The notes below the pieces were generated by a model. That model worked only from the letters and a program-made list of their open reading frames with translations, did no database searches and was not told where the DNA came from. Positions 18,536-27,689 of a stretch of DNA of 55,240 nt are shown here, piece after piece. This DNA is from Tissierella creatinini (GTDB lineage: Bacteria > Bacillota > Clostridia > Tissierellales > Tissierellaceae): assembly GCA_005046945.1 (NCBI GenBank), contig SUSS01000017.1, positions 1-55,240 of the forward strand. The letters are read 5' to 3'. Both the position numbers and the translations under genes were made by a program. How positions within the stretch are numbered: the first letter of the stretch is position 1; each line of letters starts with the position of its first letter.

Positions 18536-19507
18536 TTACATTAATACTATTTTCCCACTATTTAAATCAATCAGATTTCCTAGTTTTATTGCCCATTCCA
18601 TTGGACTAATATTTCCATATCCGCCTGCATGATAAAATGTTAGTTCTCCAAAATATATTGCTCCTTCGATGTTATATAAATCAACTCTGCAATGAGGAAA
18701 TGGCTTAGATAATATACTAGCATACTTGATCATTCTATCAAAGTTTTTAGGTCTTGAAACATCTAGTGTTTCGCTTGTCTGGTGTGTTGTTTTCATAGGA
18801 ACATATTTAAAATTCATATCATAAACATTAGAATATCGTGTACCTGAGTAATTTTGTTCCCCATCTTCATTAACAATATTTACGGAATATATAACCAATT
18901 CAGGTTTTCCATCAAAACACATAAATTTATAATCCTCTGGTAGATTTCCATTACTATCACGTAACACCTTCTCGCAAACGATTCGAGGAGGAATATTTTT
19001 GTAATTCCATTCTCGTGATAACCAATAATGATTCTGTTTAAGTGCAAAACCAAATCTTTTATAAAAATCTTTATAATCAAAATTTTTATTTTTGTTATAT
19101 ATCAGATTGTAACCACAAGTATGATTACATTTAATAAAAACTTCTTCTGGTAATTCATCAAAGTTTATTTCTTCAGGACGTTCAAACACACCATAAAGAT
19201 CTATTAAAATATCTCCAATCCCACACTTCTCTACATAGTCACGTACTAAATACTTATCTGTACATTGAGTTAAAAGTGGGTCTCTATTTAGTAATTTTAA
19301 AGTCCAAAGCTTTTCATTGAAAAGTGCTGGATTGTCTAGATTTAATTCTTCTCCTCTTATTTGTTTATAAGTTATCTTTGCAAACGTAGCATCATCGATT
19401 TTCATTAATCTCCTATACCGATACCATGATAATAGTTCCCAAATCCTTCTGCCTAATTTTATTTTTTTAATGCTTTTAAATACATTTTTAACTTTTTTAG
19501 AAATCAT
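18536..19507 (-). CDS. TupA-like ATP-grasp protein
   Basis: A 323-residue protein of the TupA-like ATP-grasp family, recognisable from F-N-E-K-L-W-T-L-K-L near 64, D-K-Y-x-V-R-D-Y-V near 83, F-I-K-C-N-H-T-C-G near 124, D-Y-K-F-M-C-F-D-G-K-P near 192 and the acidic C-terminal R-V-D-L-Y. The founder TupA acts in teichuronopeptide synthesis, joining amino acids to a uronic-acid polymer. With a uronic-acid-forming dehydrogenase and a FemAB-like protein in the same operon, amide linkage of an amino acid to the polysaccharide is plausible, but this is inference. Confidence 0.82.
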   Translation of the reverse strand: MISKKVKNVFKSIKKIKLGRRIWELLSWYRYRRLMKIDDATFAKITYKQIRGEELNLDNPALFNEKLWTLKLLNRDPLLTQCTDKYLVRDYVEKCGIGDILIDLYGVFERPEEINFDELPEEVFIKCNHTCGYNLIYNKNKNFDYKDFYKRFGFALKQNHYWLSREWNYKNIPPRIVCEKVLRDSNGNLPEDYKFMCFDGKPELVIYSVNIVNEDGEQNYSGTRYSNVYDMNFKYVPMKTTHQTSETLDVSRPKNFDRMIKYASILSKPFPHCRVDLYNIEGAIYFGELTFYHAGGYGNISPMEWAIKLGNLIDLNSGKIVLM

Positions 19508-19573
19508 ATATTATTCCCCTTATTTTCTTAATAATAAGCTTTTTTGATTACTTCACCTGCTTACTAGTATTAT

Positions 19574-20770
19574 TTAATTTCGAAATTTTTCTAAAATTTT
19601 TACAGAATATTCAACTTTGAAATTTTCATTAATATATTTTCGTCCGTTATTTCCTTTGATGATTAAGTCCTTACTTTCAGCCATATACCTGATCTTCTCA
19701 ACAAAAGCTTCCTTATCTCCTGACCATACCCATTCCCCACATTGTGCATCTTCAATTAACTCTTTAATATCCGTAAATTTATCAGTAGCTGCTAATACTG
19801 GTTTCGCATATTCCATATATGACAAAATTCTTGATGGATAATTAGGAATAGTAAATCTAGGATCAAGAATAATTAATCCAACATCACATTCTTTTGTAAT
19901 CTGTTCATACTCATCCCTTGGCAGATTTTCAATTACCATAGCATTTTTAATATCATATTCTTTAATTGTCCGTTCTAACTTATATCTATCCGTTCCTCTT
20001 CCGACAAATAAAAAATATATCCCATCATCATTTCTACAGTCTATAGCTGATTCACTCAATAAGTCGACATATTGTGGTTTGCCCATATTCCCACCAAATA
20101 GAAATACACATGCCTTCTCAGGAATAGAATATTTATGTCTCATTTCTAGTTGAACTGGCTCAATATTATCAGTTATTCTTTTTGTGTTAGGGAATAATTC
20201 TATCTTATTCTCATCCAACCAAGGATTATGTTTTATAATATATTGCTTGTTAGCCTCAGACATACATCCAATAATATCTGCCGATTCATATAAAGCTTTC
20301 TCTTTATATTTAAAAAATTTATAAATAATACTATTCTCTTTCATTATCCCAATATCAATAGCATTCTGTGGAAATATGTCTTTTAACATTAAATATGAAG
20401 GACAACTAAATTGCTTCTTAGCCCAACTTACAAGACTTGCATTTGTTACTGGAGGAGCTTCATAAAGTATGAAATCAAATTTTCTATTACTTAAGTACTT
20501 AGAAATATCTTTTTTCATAAGAGTTGGAATTCTTAAAGTAGTAATTCCTTTTTCTATAAGCCCAACATCATAATAATTACCAGTAACTATTCTAAGAACT
20601 TCAAATCCACGTTCTTTTTTCATCTGTGTTTGACTTAAGTTTCTTGCTTGTTCTGAAACCGCTACTGTTATTTCATGCCCTGCTTCATGAAGAGCTTCAG
20701 CTAAATCAGTGTAGATTGTTGCTCCCTTATTTGGTTCTGGAAATGATGTTGCAATATATAAAACTCTCAT
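19574..20770 (-). CDS. GT4-family glycosyltransferase (WbuB/WcaI-like)
   Basis: A 398-residue GT-B enzyme. It begins V-L-Y-I-A-T-S-F-P-E-P-N-K-G-A-T-I-Y-T-D-L-A-E-A-L, a start typical of WbuB/WcaI-like transferases. It has F-G-G-N-M-G-K-P near 222, F-V-G-R-G-T-D-R near 252, and I-P-N-Y-P-S-R-I-L-S-Y-M-E-Y-A-K-P-V-L-A near 310, the donor-binding loop. Some relatives transfer N-acetyl-L-fucosamine, which would fit the CapEFG genes here, but specificity cannot be read from sequence. It follows the acetyltransferase gene by 15 bases. Confidence 0.83.
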   Translation of the reverse strand: MRVLYIATSFPEPNKGATIYTDLAEALHEAGHEITVAVSEQARNLSQTQMKKERGFEVLRIVTGNYYDVGLIEKGITTLRIPTLMKKDISKYLSNRKFDFILYEAPPVTNASLVSWAKKQFSCPSYLMLKDIFPQNAIDIGIMKENSIIYKFFKYKEKALYESADIIGCMSEANKQYIIKHNPWLDENKIELFPNTKRITDNIEPVQLEMRHKYSIPEKACVFLFGGNMGKPQYVDLLSESAIDCRNDDGIYFLFVGRGTDRYKLERTIKEYDIKNAMVIENLPRDEYEQITKECDVGLIILDPRFTIPNYPSRILSYMEYAKPVLAATDKFTDIKELIEDAQCGEWVWSGDKEAFVEKIRYMAESKDLIIKGNNGRKYINENFKVEYSVKILEKFRN

Positions 20771-20785
20771 ATTGACGTCTCCCTA

Positions 20786-21511
20786 CTATCTTCTCCACAA
20801 ATGATATACACTCCCACAATCTACATACTTAAATCCCATAGCAATATAAAACTGGGCTGCTGAAATATTTTTCACCTGTGTACCTACTTTTATTTTATAA
20901 ATACCTTGATTCTTAACGAATGATTCCATTGATTGAATCAGTGATTTCCCAACTCCCTGTCCCTGATATCTTTCATCAACAGCAATCAGCTCAATTACAC
21001 TGCTTTCATCATTAAATGAAAACAAGATATACCCTGCTACATTTCCTTCCCGTTCACAGATTGCAAAATACTTATCTTCCTGGTCAAAAGCACTTTCGGT
21101 CCAATGAAGATAAATGTTCTTAGCCTTATCCTCTGGTAGTTTTGGATCGTTAAAAAATCTCGAATGTTGAAATGAATTCCTTGCTATCTTAACAATTTGT
21201 TCATTCCTTGATAGGTTATTTGCTACATATGTATTATTGTCTAGACTAATGGGCTTATCTTCCAATACCTTTATGAATTGAATATTAACATCGGCTAAAA
21301 ATGCATTTGTCTTTACTCCAATCCAACGATCATTTTCTTTTTCATTTGCATGGTTTGAAATCGTTACAAAATCATATGCCTTACAAAAATTAATAATTTC
21401 TTCCTGCTCTGATTCTTGTATAATACTCCTAAGATTTACTCTAGCAGCATTAACTCCAAAATAATTAGTATCCCATTGAAGTGGCTTACATTCATAGTTT
21501 GAATTATACAT
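20786..21511 (-). CDS. WecD-like GNAT N-acetyltransferase for a 4-amino sugar nucleotide
   Basis: A 241-residue protein. The N-terminus carries L-Q-W-D-T-N-Y-F-G-V-N, the form seen in WecD/RffC. The C-terminal GNAT domain (about 90-241) has the acetyl-CoA loop Y-Q-G-Q-G-V-G-K-S-L near 190 and N-I-S-A-A-Q-F-Y near 218. WecD acetylates dTDP-4-amino-4,6-dideoxygalactose; here the partner is the DegT-type aminotransferase two genes upstream. The ATG at 21511 overlaps the end of the sugar transferase by 8 bases and has AAGGGTGAG ahead of it; the longer frame has no such site. Confidence 0.75.
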   Translation of the reverse strand: MYNSNYECKPLQWDTNYFGVNAARVNLRSIIQESEQEEIINFCKAYDFVTISNHANEKENDRWIGVKTNAFLADVNIQFIKVLEDKPISLDNNTYVANNLSRNEQIVKIARNSFQHSRFFNDPKLPEDKAKNIYLHWTESAFDQEDKYFAICEREGNVAGYILFSFNDESSVIELIAVDERYQGQGVGKSLIQSMESFVKNQGIYKIKVGTQVKNISAAQFYIAMGFKYVDCGSVYHLWRR

Positions 21512-22130
21512 TGGCTTTCTCACCCTTCTCTTCTTCTGATTTGTGATCTGCAAATACAGCTTCTCTCATAAGAACCGATACAGCTGTTTTTAAGAAAATC
21601 TTGATATCCAATAACATTGTTAAATGGTCAATATAGTAAATATCATTTTTTATTCTTTCTTTCCATGGCACATTATTTCTATAATAAGCTTGATTAAAAC
21701 CAGAAACACCTGGCCTAACTTCTAATTTTCGCTCTTCGTTTCCTTCATATAAATCTTTATGTTCTGGTAAATCAGGTCTAGGTCCAATGATACTCATGTC
21801 ACCCTTTATAATATTTAAAAGTTGTGGTGTCTCATCAAGGCTTGTCTTCCTGATAAACTTACCTATCTTAGTTAATCTAGGGTCATCCTCAGAATTAAAA
21901 GTAGACCCATCCTTGTTTCTTACATCCGGTGCATTTACCTTCATAGAACGAAACTTATACATTTTAAATATTCTTCCTTCTTTTCCTAAGCGGGGTGCAT
22001 TATAGAATATAGGACCTTTATCTTGGATATATATAATTGGTCCTATAACAAATAATATAATAAACCAGAAGGGTAAAGCTGTTACAGCTAAAATGAAGTC
22101 AAATATTCTCTTGAAATATTTCCTATACAT
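21504..22130 (-). CDS. Phosphoglycosyl transferase, small PglC/WcaJ-type (initiating sugar transferase)
   Basis: A 208-residue monotopic enzyme. It has one N-terminal membrane re-entrant helix (about 10-36), then F-K-M-Y-K-F-R-S-M, the catalytic D-E dyad in S-L-D-E-T-P-Q-L-L-N-I near 117-127, and S-I-I-G-P-R-P near 132. The length matches single-domain PglC enzymes rather than the large WbaP type. It transfers a phospho-sugar to undecaprenyl phosphate, the first membrane step of repeat-unit assembly. The adjoining aminotransferase and acetyltransferase suggest the first sugar is a 4-acetamido-dideoxyhexose. Confidence 0.92.
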   Translation of the reverse strand: MYRKYFKRIFDFILAVTALPFWFIILFVIGPIIYIQDKGPIFYNAPRLGKEGRIFKMYKFRSMKVNAPDVRNKDGSTFNSEDDPRLTKIGKFIRKTSLDETPQLLNIIKGDMSIIGPRPDLPEHKDLYEGNEERKLEVRPGVSGFNQAYYRNNVPWKERIKNDIYYIDHLTMLLDIKIFLKTAVSVLMREAVFADHKSEEEKGEKANV

Positions 22131-22140
22131 CCTCTCACCC

Positions 22141-23415
22141 CTACTGTCCTATAGCTGCCTCATTGTCTTGTAACACTTCATTCATTGCTCTTTTTAAACT
22201 TACACAAATATACTTCACATCTTCATTACTTAACATAGTATGGAGTGGTAATGTAATCTCATTTGCATACTGTCCATATGCATTTGGATAATCCTTAATA
22301 TCAAATCCTAAATTCTTATAAGCTGTAAACATAGGAAGTGGTTTATAATGAACATTTGTCGCAATCTCATCTTCAGCCATCTTTATGATAATCTCATTTC
22401 TCTCACCTTCACTAATACCGGGTATCCTAGCTAAATATAAATGCCCAGTAGAAGCAAAATACTCTCCAAAATGCTTTAAACTTTGTACTCCTAATGGATG
22501 CAACATTGAATCATACATCTTAATAATCTCTTTACGTCTATCTAATAAACCTTCATATCTTTTAATTTGTATCAAACCAAAGCTTGCCAAAATATCAGTC
22601 ATATTGCATTTATAAGCAGGAATAATAATGTCATACTCCCATGCACCTTTTTTAGTTTTTGCTAATGCATCCTTTGATTGTCCGTGAAGACTATATAACA
22701 TAAACTGCTTGTACATTTCTTCGTCATCTAAACCTAAGTCATTTCTCCATACAACTGCTCCACCTTCAGCTGTTGTAAGATTTTTTACCGCATGAAAAGA
22801 AAAAGTAGTAAAATCTGCTACTTGTCCGCATTTTAATCCTTTTCTTTCAGCTCCAAAAGCATGGGCTGCATCTGCCATTACAATCACTCTATTGAATAGC
22901 TTTTGAATTTCATTATCAGCCTTGAATAAGTCTTTCTTACTTTCTACTACTTCAAATATCTTATCGTAATCACACATCTTACCTGCTAAATCAACAGAGA
23001 TAATAACTTTAGTCTTTTCCGTTATAGCCTCAGCTAACTTTCCATAATCCATCTCAAATGAATCAGGAGCAGTATCTACTAAAATAATTTTAGCTCCAAC
23101 ATGATCTATAACCGATGCTGAAGCTGTATATGTATATGCTGAAGTAATAACTTCATCTCCAGGCCCTATTCCTAGAATCCGAAGGGTAAGTTCCATAGCA
23201 GCTGTTGCTGAGTTTAAACATACTGCTTTATTTACACCTACATATTCAGCTATCTTTCTTTCAAATTCCTTTGTTCTTGGACCAGTTGTAATCCAACCGG
23301 ACTTCATAGCTTGTATAACTTCTTCTATCTCCTCATCAGTTATATCTGGTGGTGAGAATGGAATGCTTCTCAATTCAGCCATATTATCCACCCTTTCGTA
23401 CTTATGTTTATTCAT
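22141..23415 (-). CDS. DegT/DnrJ/EryC1/StrS-family PLP sugar aminotransferase
   Basis: A 424-residue PLP enzyme. G-W-I-T-T-G-P near 40 and N-S-A-T-A-A near 68 begin the fold, D182-A-A-H-A-F-G-A binds the pyridine ring, and K211 in S-F-H-A-V-K-N forms the Schiff base. This family aminates 4-keto sugars of nucleotide sugars. No dedicated C6-dehydrating PglF-type enzyme is in the window; CapE is the only intact 4,6-dehydratase. Two starts are possible: ATG 23415, right behind the regulator stop, and ATG 23382 with AAAGGGTGG upstream; the second removes 11 residues that are not conserved in the family. Confidence 0.9.
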   Translation of the reverse strand: MNKHKYERVDNMAELRSIPFSPPDITDEEIEEVIQAMKSGWITTGPRTKEFERKIAEYVGVNKAVCLNSATAAMELTLRILGIGPGDEVITSAYTYTASASVIDHVGAKIILVDTAPDSFEMDYGKLAEAITEKTKVIISVDLAGKMCDYDKIFEVVESKKDLFKADNEIQKLFNRVIVMADAAHAFGAERKGLKCGQVADFTTFSFHAVKNLTTAEGGAVVWRNDLGLDDEEMYKQFMLYSLHGQSKDALAKTKKGAWEYDIIIPAYKCNMTDILASFGLIQIKRYEGLLDRRKEIIKMYDSMLHPLGVQSLKHFGEYFASTGHLYLARIPGISEGERNEIIIKMAEDEIATNVHYKPLPMFTAYKNLGFDIKDYPNAYGQYANEITLPLHTMLSNEDVKYICVSLKRAMNEVLQDNEAAIGQ

Positions 23416-23419
23416 CCCC

Positions 23420-24034
23420 CTACTCCTTAAAAAACCCCACTATCCTATCCTTCGGATAACCAACCTCCTTTAGCCTCCGCTTTATATCCTCCTCAAAGGT
23501 ATAACTCGTCACCACAATTGCATCATGCTTGCACTTTCCTATCTCTTCTCTGGATATGATCCTATAGTTCAAAATCTCTTGATTGTGCTTTTCCTCATCA
23601 TCATCTACAATCCCTACTATATTTAAGGGAAAGGAATCCTTGTCCCGGATTACCCCTATAATGGTCTCCGCTGCCTCTCCTGCTCCGTAGAGGAGAATAT
23701 CCTTAAAGCCCTTGTTTTCAACCGTCATAAGAAAGTCTTCAACCCTGCTCTTAGCCAATTGATAGAGATCAAGTAGCTCCCTTATATAGGTTATCAAGAG
23801 ATAATTCTTCCTATTAATACCTTCTCCTGTAATATTATAATAAATCACCTTGGGGGACCTGTAGTCCCTATGTAAGTATCCTTGCTCTTCCAACCTATCT
23901 ATATATACATTGACCATAGAAGTGGCACCCCCGATTACCTGGGCTATCTCTTGCTGGGTAGTGTCCGACTTTTCCTCGATGTGTTGCAATAGCAATAACT
24001 CCTTTAAGTCAGATGTTGGACTAAAAAACCTCAT
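23420..24034 (-). CDS. Winged-helix regulator with C-terminal Rossmann-like domain, heads the polysaccharide operon
   Basis: A 204-residue protein. The N-terminal 85 residues form a MarR-like winged helix (L-L-L-L-Q-H-I-E-E-K-S-D-T-T-Q-Q-E-I-A, then I-D-R-L-E-E-Q-G-Y-L). The C-terminal half begins I-L-L-Y-G-A-G-E-A-A-E-T-I and ends in Y-P-K-D-R-I-V-G-F, a nucleotide-binding fold like the one preceding many sugar-modifying enzymes. It probably senses a nucleotide sugar and controls the operon. ATG 24034 is chosen since AAAGGAG lies 8 bases upstream. It is the first gene after a promoter and a terminator. Confidence 0.8.
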   Translation of the reverse strand: MRFFSPTSDLKELLLLQHIEEKSDTTQQEIAQVIGGATSMVNVYIDRLEEQGYLHRDYRSPKVIYYNITGEGINRKNYLLITYIRELLDLYQLAKSRVEDFLMTVENKGFKDILLYGAGEAAETIIGVIRDKDSFPLNIVGIVDDDEEKHNQEILNYRIISREEIGKCKHDAIVVTSYTFEEDIKRRLKEVGYPKDRIVGFFKE

Positions 24035-24076
24035 TATTAAATCTCCTTTTTTCATTCGGTGCCTGAACGATTCTTA

Positions 24077-24105
24077 TTCTAACACAATATACCAGTCTTG
24101 TAAAC
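24077..24105 (-). promoter_or_regulatory. Sigma-A-type promoter of the polysaccharide operon
   Basis: On the minus strand, TTTACA (24105-24100), a 17-base spacer and TAGAAT (24082-24077) lie about 45 bases before the regulator start. No other promoter this good is evident in the following 20 kb of closely packed genes, suggesting one very long transcript. Confidence 0.65.
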
Positions 24106-24140
24106 CGAAGTTTGTCAAATTTTAACCAAATTTAACACAA

Positions 24141-24171
24141 AACCAACTATCCTGAATCTGGATAGTTGGTT
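24141..24171. terminator. Intrinsic terminator between M23 peptidase gene and polysaccharide operon
   Basis: Perfect 12-bp stem AACCAACTATCC / GGATAGTTGGTT with a 7-base loop. Runs of T occur on both sides depending on strand (TTTTTC plus, TTTTGTGTT minus). It ends the M23 gene transcript 60 bases after its stop. Confidence 0.85.
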
Positions 24172-24229
24172 TTTCTTACTTGTATCAATTATTAAGTTTT
24201 TTTAATACATTAAAGCGGTAATTAACTAG

Positions 24230-25639
24230 TTATAAAACATTATTTGGATTTATATGGGCCCCGTTCTTTATAACTTCCAGGTGCAAATGGGGTCCTGTAG
24301 ACCTTCCTGTATTTCCTACGTTGGCTATGTGCTGGCCCTTATAGACCTTGGTACCTACTGATACATGGATTTTACTTGTATGGGCATATCTGGTCACATA
24401 TCCGTTGCCGTGGTCTATCTCTACCATCTTACCATAGGTACCTGCCCAGCCTGAATTAGTAACGGTCCCTCCATCGGCTGCATATATAGGTGTGCCTATG
24501 CTTGCTGCTATATCTATACCCCTGTGCATCCTTCCCCATCTAGGTCCGTAGCCTGAGGTAAATCTTCCTCTGGTCGGGGTCATAAATACTCCTGTTGCTG
24601 CAGTCTTTGGCAATTCCTTGGTCCCCTTGACTACAATCTGGTCTACAGGCTCTTTGATTACCTCTTCAGAGACTATTTTCTTCTCTATGGTAACTCCATT
24701 TTCTTTAGTTAAGCTTTCCACTATATGGGACTGGCCCTTTACCCCTTCAACCTTAACCTTGGATTGGTTGGTGAACATGGAATCATCTTTTTCTACAATG
24801 GTTTCAAAGTCTGTTGCCTTATTGTAGTCCAGCTCTTCTACTACTTGGACCGTAAGCATGGACTTTGGAACTAGGAGCTTGACCTCATCCCCTGTTTTTA
24901 GGGTATCGGGATTAAGGTCGGGATTGGCCTCTATTATTTCTTCTACGCTTATATCATACATCATGGCTATGGTCCAGAAGGATTCCCCTACCTCTACTAC
25001 ATGGGTCTTTATATCTTTTCCACCCTGTCTGATGGTTGCCACTAGGTCTTCATGGACCGAAACCTTATTTATAGGGGACTCATCCTTGACAATTAGGACG
25101 TCCTCCAGGATTTTAGCTTCCTTTACCTTGCCTTCAACCTTCTCAAGGTAAGGTGCCTTGATTTCATCTATGATCTTCTTGGCCTCTTCTTCGCTCTTTA
25201 CAAAGCCTATATCCTGGCCCCCTATTCTAATAGAGTAACCTGCTACCAGGAAGTCTATCTTGGATACAATAGCAGACTTAAGGACTGAGCTCTTTATGAT
25301 AGCATCATCCTTAGCATGGGTAGGCTCAAAGGTCATTTCCTTTTCTAAGACCAGTTCTCCTCCATATGTATTGGATAATTCTTTCCTTAGGTCTTCCATT
25401 ATGGCCAAGGCTTCTTCTTCATTTCTAACCGTCCCCAGGCTCTCTTCTCCTAGGTAGATGTCAAAGGCCCTGGTCTTTACCTCAACCACCTTATAGGCTG
25501 TAAAGGCTAATAATATTATGGTAAGGACCATAAATTTACTTAATGCTTTTCTTAAATTTATTTTATTTATGTCAAATACCTTATTATCCTTTTTCTTATT
25601 TATCTTGGTATTCCTCAAGCTGTAATTATTTTCTGCCAT
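24230..25639 (-). CDS. Membrane-anchored cell-wall endopeptidase: LysM, G5 and M23 domains
   Basis: A 469-residue protein. A transmembrane segment (about 33-50) follows a charged N-terminus. A LysM domain occurs near 218-262 (V-G-E-S-F-W-T-I-A-M-M-Y). A G5-like domain spans about 265-345. The C-terminal M23 peptidase has zinc ligands in H-R-G-I-D-I and H-L-H-L-E. It cleaves peptide bridges in peptidoglycan outside the cell. GGAGGAG precedes the ATG and a promoter lies about 80 bases upstream. The domain order is common in Clostridia near the origin. All catalytic motifs are intact. Confidence 0.93.
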   Translation of the reverse strand: MAENNYSLRNTKINKKKDNKVFDINKINLRKALSKFMVLTIILLAFTAYKVVEVKTRAFDIYLGEESLGTVRNEEEALAIMEDLRKELSNTYGGELVLEKEMTFEPTHAKDDAIIKSSVLKSAIVSKIDFLVAGYSIRIGGQDIGFVKSEEEAKKIIDEIKAPYLEKVEGKVKEAKILEDVLIVKDESPINKVSVHEDLVATIRQGGKDIKTHVVEVGESFWTIAMMYDISVEEIIEANPDLNPDTLKTGDEVKLLVPKSMLTVQVVEELDYNKATDFETIVEKDDSMFTNQSKVKVEGVKGQSHIVESLTKENGVTIEKKIVSEEVIKEPVDQIVVKGTKELPKTAATGVFMTPTRGRFTSGYGPRWGRMHRGIDIAASIGTPIYAADGGTVTNSGWAGTYGKMVEIDHGNGYVTRYAHTSKIHVSVGTKVYKGQHIANVGNTGRSTGPHLHLEVIKNGAHINPNNVL

Positions 25640-25718
25640 TCTGCTCCTCCTAACCCAAATCTCTTGTAACTATCTGATGATTTGTAACCTTTTTGTAACT
25701 TCTTAAACAACTAGATGT

Positions 25719-25746
25719 ATTATACCACAGAAAAATAAAATTACAA
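25719..25746 (-). promoter_or_regulatory. Promoter of the M23 peptidase gene
   Basis: Minus strand TTGTAA (25746-25741), 16-base spacer, TATAAT (25724-25719). The leader of about 75 bases contains repeated GTTACAA-like stretches between this promoter and the start codon. Confidence 0.6.
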
Positions 25747-25997
25747 ATTTCATAATTTACCTTAATTTAGTATGAGCAGAATTTCCTATATTATTCATAA
25801 GGCTGAAGATTAGTCTCCCCAAAGGCTAGCAAGGTGGAATAAAAAACCAGCCCTTAAAGTTCCAACTTATTAAGAAAATTTAATAAGTTGATTTTGTTAA
25901 GAGCCGGTAAAAAAGGGCAAGAGAGAAGCTTATTGTGTTGTTTGTGTGAAAATTTGATGAAAGTTAAGGGAAAATTGCCTTAACTTTTATGTCCACA
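25747..25997. other. Intergenic region after DUF4446 gene, with hairpins
   Basis: No gene is seen. A hairpin of CAACTTATTAA and its near-complement (25863-25890) may end the upstream operon. On the minus strand, GGCTG near 25853 can pair with CAGCC near 25803 around a GGGG-containing stretch, a possible structured RNA of unknown type. Confidence 0.4.
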
Positions 25998-26519
25998 TTA
26001 CAATACTTCATTGAAGAGTCCGTCACCCTTTAGGGCTTTGTCTATGGCCATCAGCTCTTCTTTGGACAAGGGGATGGAGGACTCCCCGTTTTTTAGGGGC
26101 TTGGCGTAGCATACATTGTTTTCTCTTCCGTAAATAGAGGTAAGTATAAACCCATTTTGATAATGGTCCATAATGGCTATGGAGAAGCTTAGGTCGGACC
26201 CAACATTCTGGAAGGCATTGTACCTGATAAAGCCCACCCTCTGTATGGTAAACATAAGCCTTGTCTCTAGCTGGCTAATGTTCTGCTCAAAGAGGTTGAG
26301 ATCCCTTTTTATATCCATTATCTCTCCATTAGCCTTGATGAATAAGCCTTCTACGTCTAAGCCATCCAGATTCTTAACGAAGAGGTCATACCTCTCCTTG
26401 ACCTTCTTGACCTTAAAGGATAAATATATAGTAGTAATAATTAGTCCCAATACCAATATTATAAGACCCATAAGTATTTCTGCATTATATATACTTATGA
26501 AATTTCTCAAATAATCCAT
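25998..26519 (-). CDS. DUF4446 family membrane-anchored protein
   Basis: A 173-residue protein. One N-terminal transmembrane helix (about 14-35) is followed by a coiled-coil region (about 36-90) and a conserved C-terminal domain with Y-N-A-F-Q-N-V-G-S-D-L-S-F-S and S-I-Y-G-R-E. This is the DUF4446 architecture, usually found close to parA/parB in Clostridia. Function is unknown. The gene begins 22 bases after the aminotransferase-like gene and is the last of the phzF-fchA-ade cluster. Confidence 0.85.
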   Translation of the reverse strand: MDYLRNFISIYNAEILMGLIILVLGLIITTIYLSFKVKKVKERYDLFVKNLDGLDVEGLFIKANGEIMDIKRDLNLFEQNISQLETRLMFTIQRVGFIRYNAFQNVGSDLSFSIAIMDHYQNGFILTSIYGRENNVCYAKPLKNGESSIPLSKEELMAIDKALKGDGLFNEVL

Positions 26520-26541
26520 GTCTTATTGCTGCCCCTTCCTT

Positions 26542-27684
26542 TTAAAGCTCTTTTGCTATTTCCCTTAATGCCTTTAGGGCAAATTCTATTTCCTCATGGG
26601 TGTTGAAGAGTCCGAAGGAAAATCTTACTGCCCCTTGCTCCAAAGTTCCTATGGTCTTATGGGCCAAAGGAGCGCAATGAAGTCCCGGCCTTACGGCTAT
26701 ATCATATTCTTGGTCTAATATGTAGGACACTTCGGAAGAATCGGCATCCTTGATATTTAAGGCCACTACCGCTGCCTGGTCTTTAGGATTTAAAGGCCCA
26801 TATAGTTTTATCCCCTCTATCTTTAAGGCTTCCTCTATAAAGTGCTTGGTAAGGTCTTCCTCATGACCTCTTATATTATCCATTCCTCTTTGGAGTATAT
26901 ACTTGATTCCGGCTCCCAGACCTATTAAGCCCGGTGCGTTTTCAGTCCCAGATTCATATTTATCAGGCAAAATGTCGGGCTGAATCAGGGACTGGCTATC
27001 GGACCCTGTACCCCCTTGGAAGATTTCACATGGACTTAAGCCTTCTCTTATGATTAAAGCCCCTGTCCCTTGAGGTCCCAAAAGCCCCTTATGGCCCGGA
27101 AAGGCCATTAAATCTATATTCATCTTATCCATATCTATATTGTAGACCCCTGCCGATTGGGAAGCATCTACCATATATAAGATATTATTAGCATGGGCGA
27201 TTTTTCCGATTTCCTCTATAGGCATAATGGTTCCTGTCAGGTTGGATACGTGAGTAGTTACTATTAGCTTGGTATTCTTCTTTATTGCCTTTTCAATATC
27301 CCTAGCCTTGATTCTTCCCTTTTCATCTCCGTAGACTATGGTGTTCTCTACCCCAAACTTCTCTAAATAGGTAATGGGGCGAAGGACCGAGTTGTGCTCC
27401 ATGGATGTGGTAATCACATGGTCCCCTGCCTTCAAGGTCCCCTTAATTCCTATATTTAATCCTTCAGTTGCATTGAAGGTCAGTATGGTATTCATAGGAT
27501 GGTTGAAGTTAAATAATTTCCCCAAGAGTTCTCTGGTCTCATAGATTCCTCGGCTGGCCTTTAGGGCCATCTTATGGCCTGACCTTCCTGGATTGGCCCC
27601 ATATTCCTTCATGGCTGTCATTATGGTCTCGTATACTATTTCCGGTTTGGGAAAAGTGGTTGCTGCATTATCAAAATAGACCAC
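26542..27684 (-). CDS. Cysteine desulfurase-like class V aminotransferase
   Basis: A 380-residue PLP enzyme starting V-Y-F-D-N-A-A-T-T-F-P-K-P. It has H-N-S-V-L-R-P near 98, the Schiff-base lysine in F-P-G-H-K-G-L near 200, and the C-terminal R-P-G-L-H-C-A-P-L-A-H loop with the candidate catalytic cysteine near 338. The pattern is that of the stand-alone SufS/CsdA-like group found in Clostridia, which releases sulfur from cysteine. No sufU or iscU lies nearby. The start is GTG at 27684 with GAGGAG upstream; it follows ade by 5 bases. Confidence 0.85.
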   Translation of the reverse strand: MVYFDNAATTFPKPEIVYETIMTAMKEYGANPGRSGHKMALKASRGIYETRELLGKLFNFNHPMNTILTFNATEGLNIGIKGTLKAGDHVITTSMEHNSVLRPITYLEKFGVENTIVYGDEKGRIKARDIEKAIKKNTKLIVTTHVSNLTGTIMPIEEIGKIAHANNILYMVDASQSAGVYNIDMDKMNIDLMAFPGHKGLLGPQGTGALIIREGLSPCEIFQGGTGSDSQSLIQPDILPDKYESGTENAPGLIGLGAGIKYILQRGMDNIRGHEEDLTKHFIEEALKIEGIKLYGPLNPKDQAAVVALNIKDADSSEVSYILDQEYDIAVRPGLHCAPLAHKTIGTLEQGAVRFSFGLFNTHEEIEFALKALREIAKEL

Positions 27685-27689
27685 CTATA

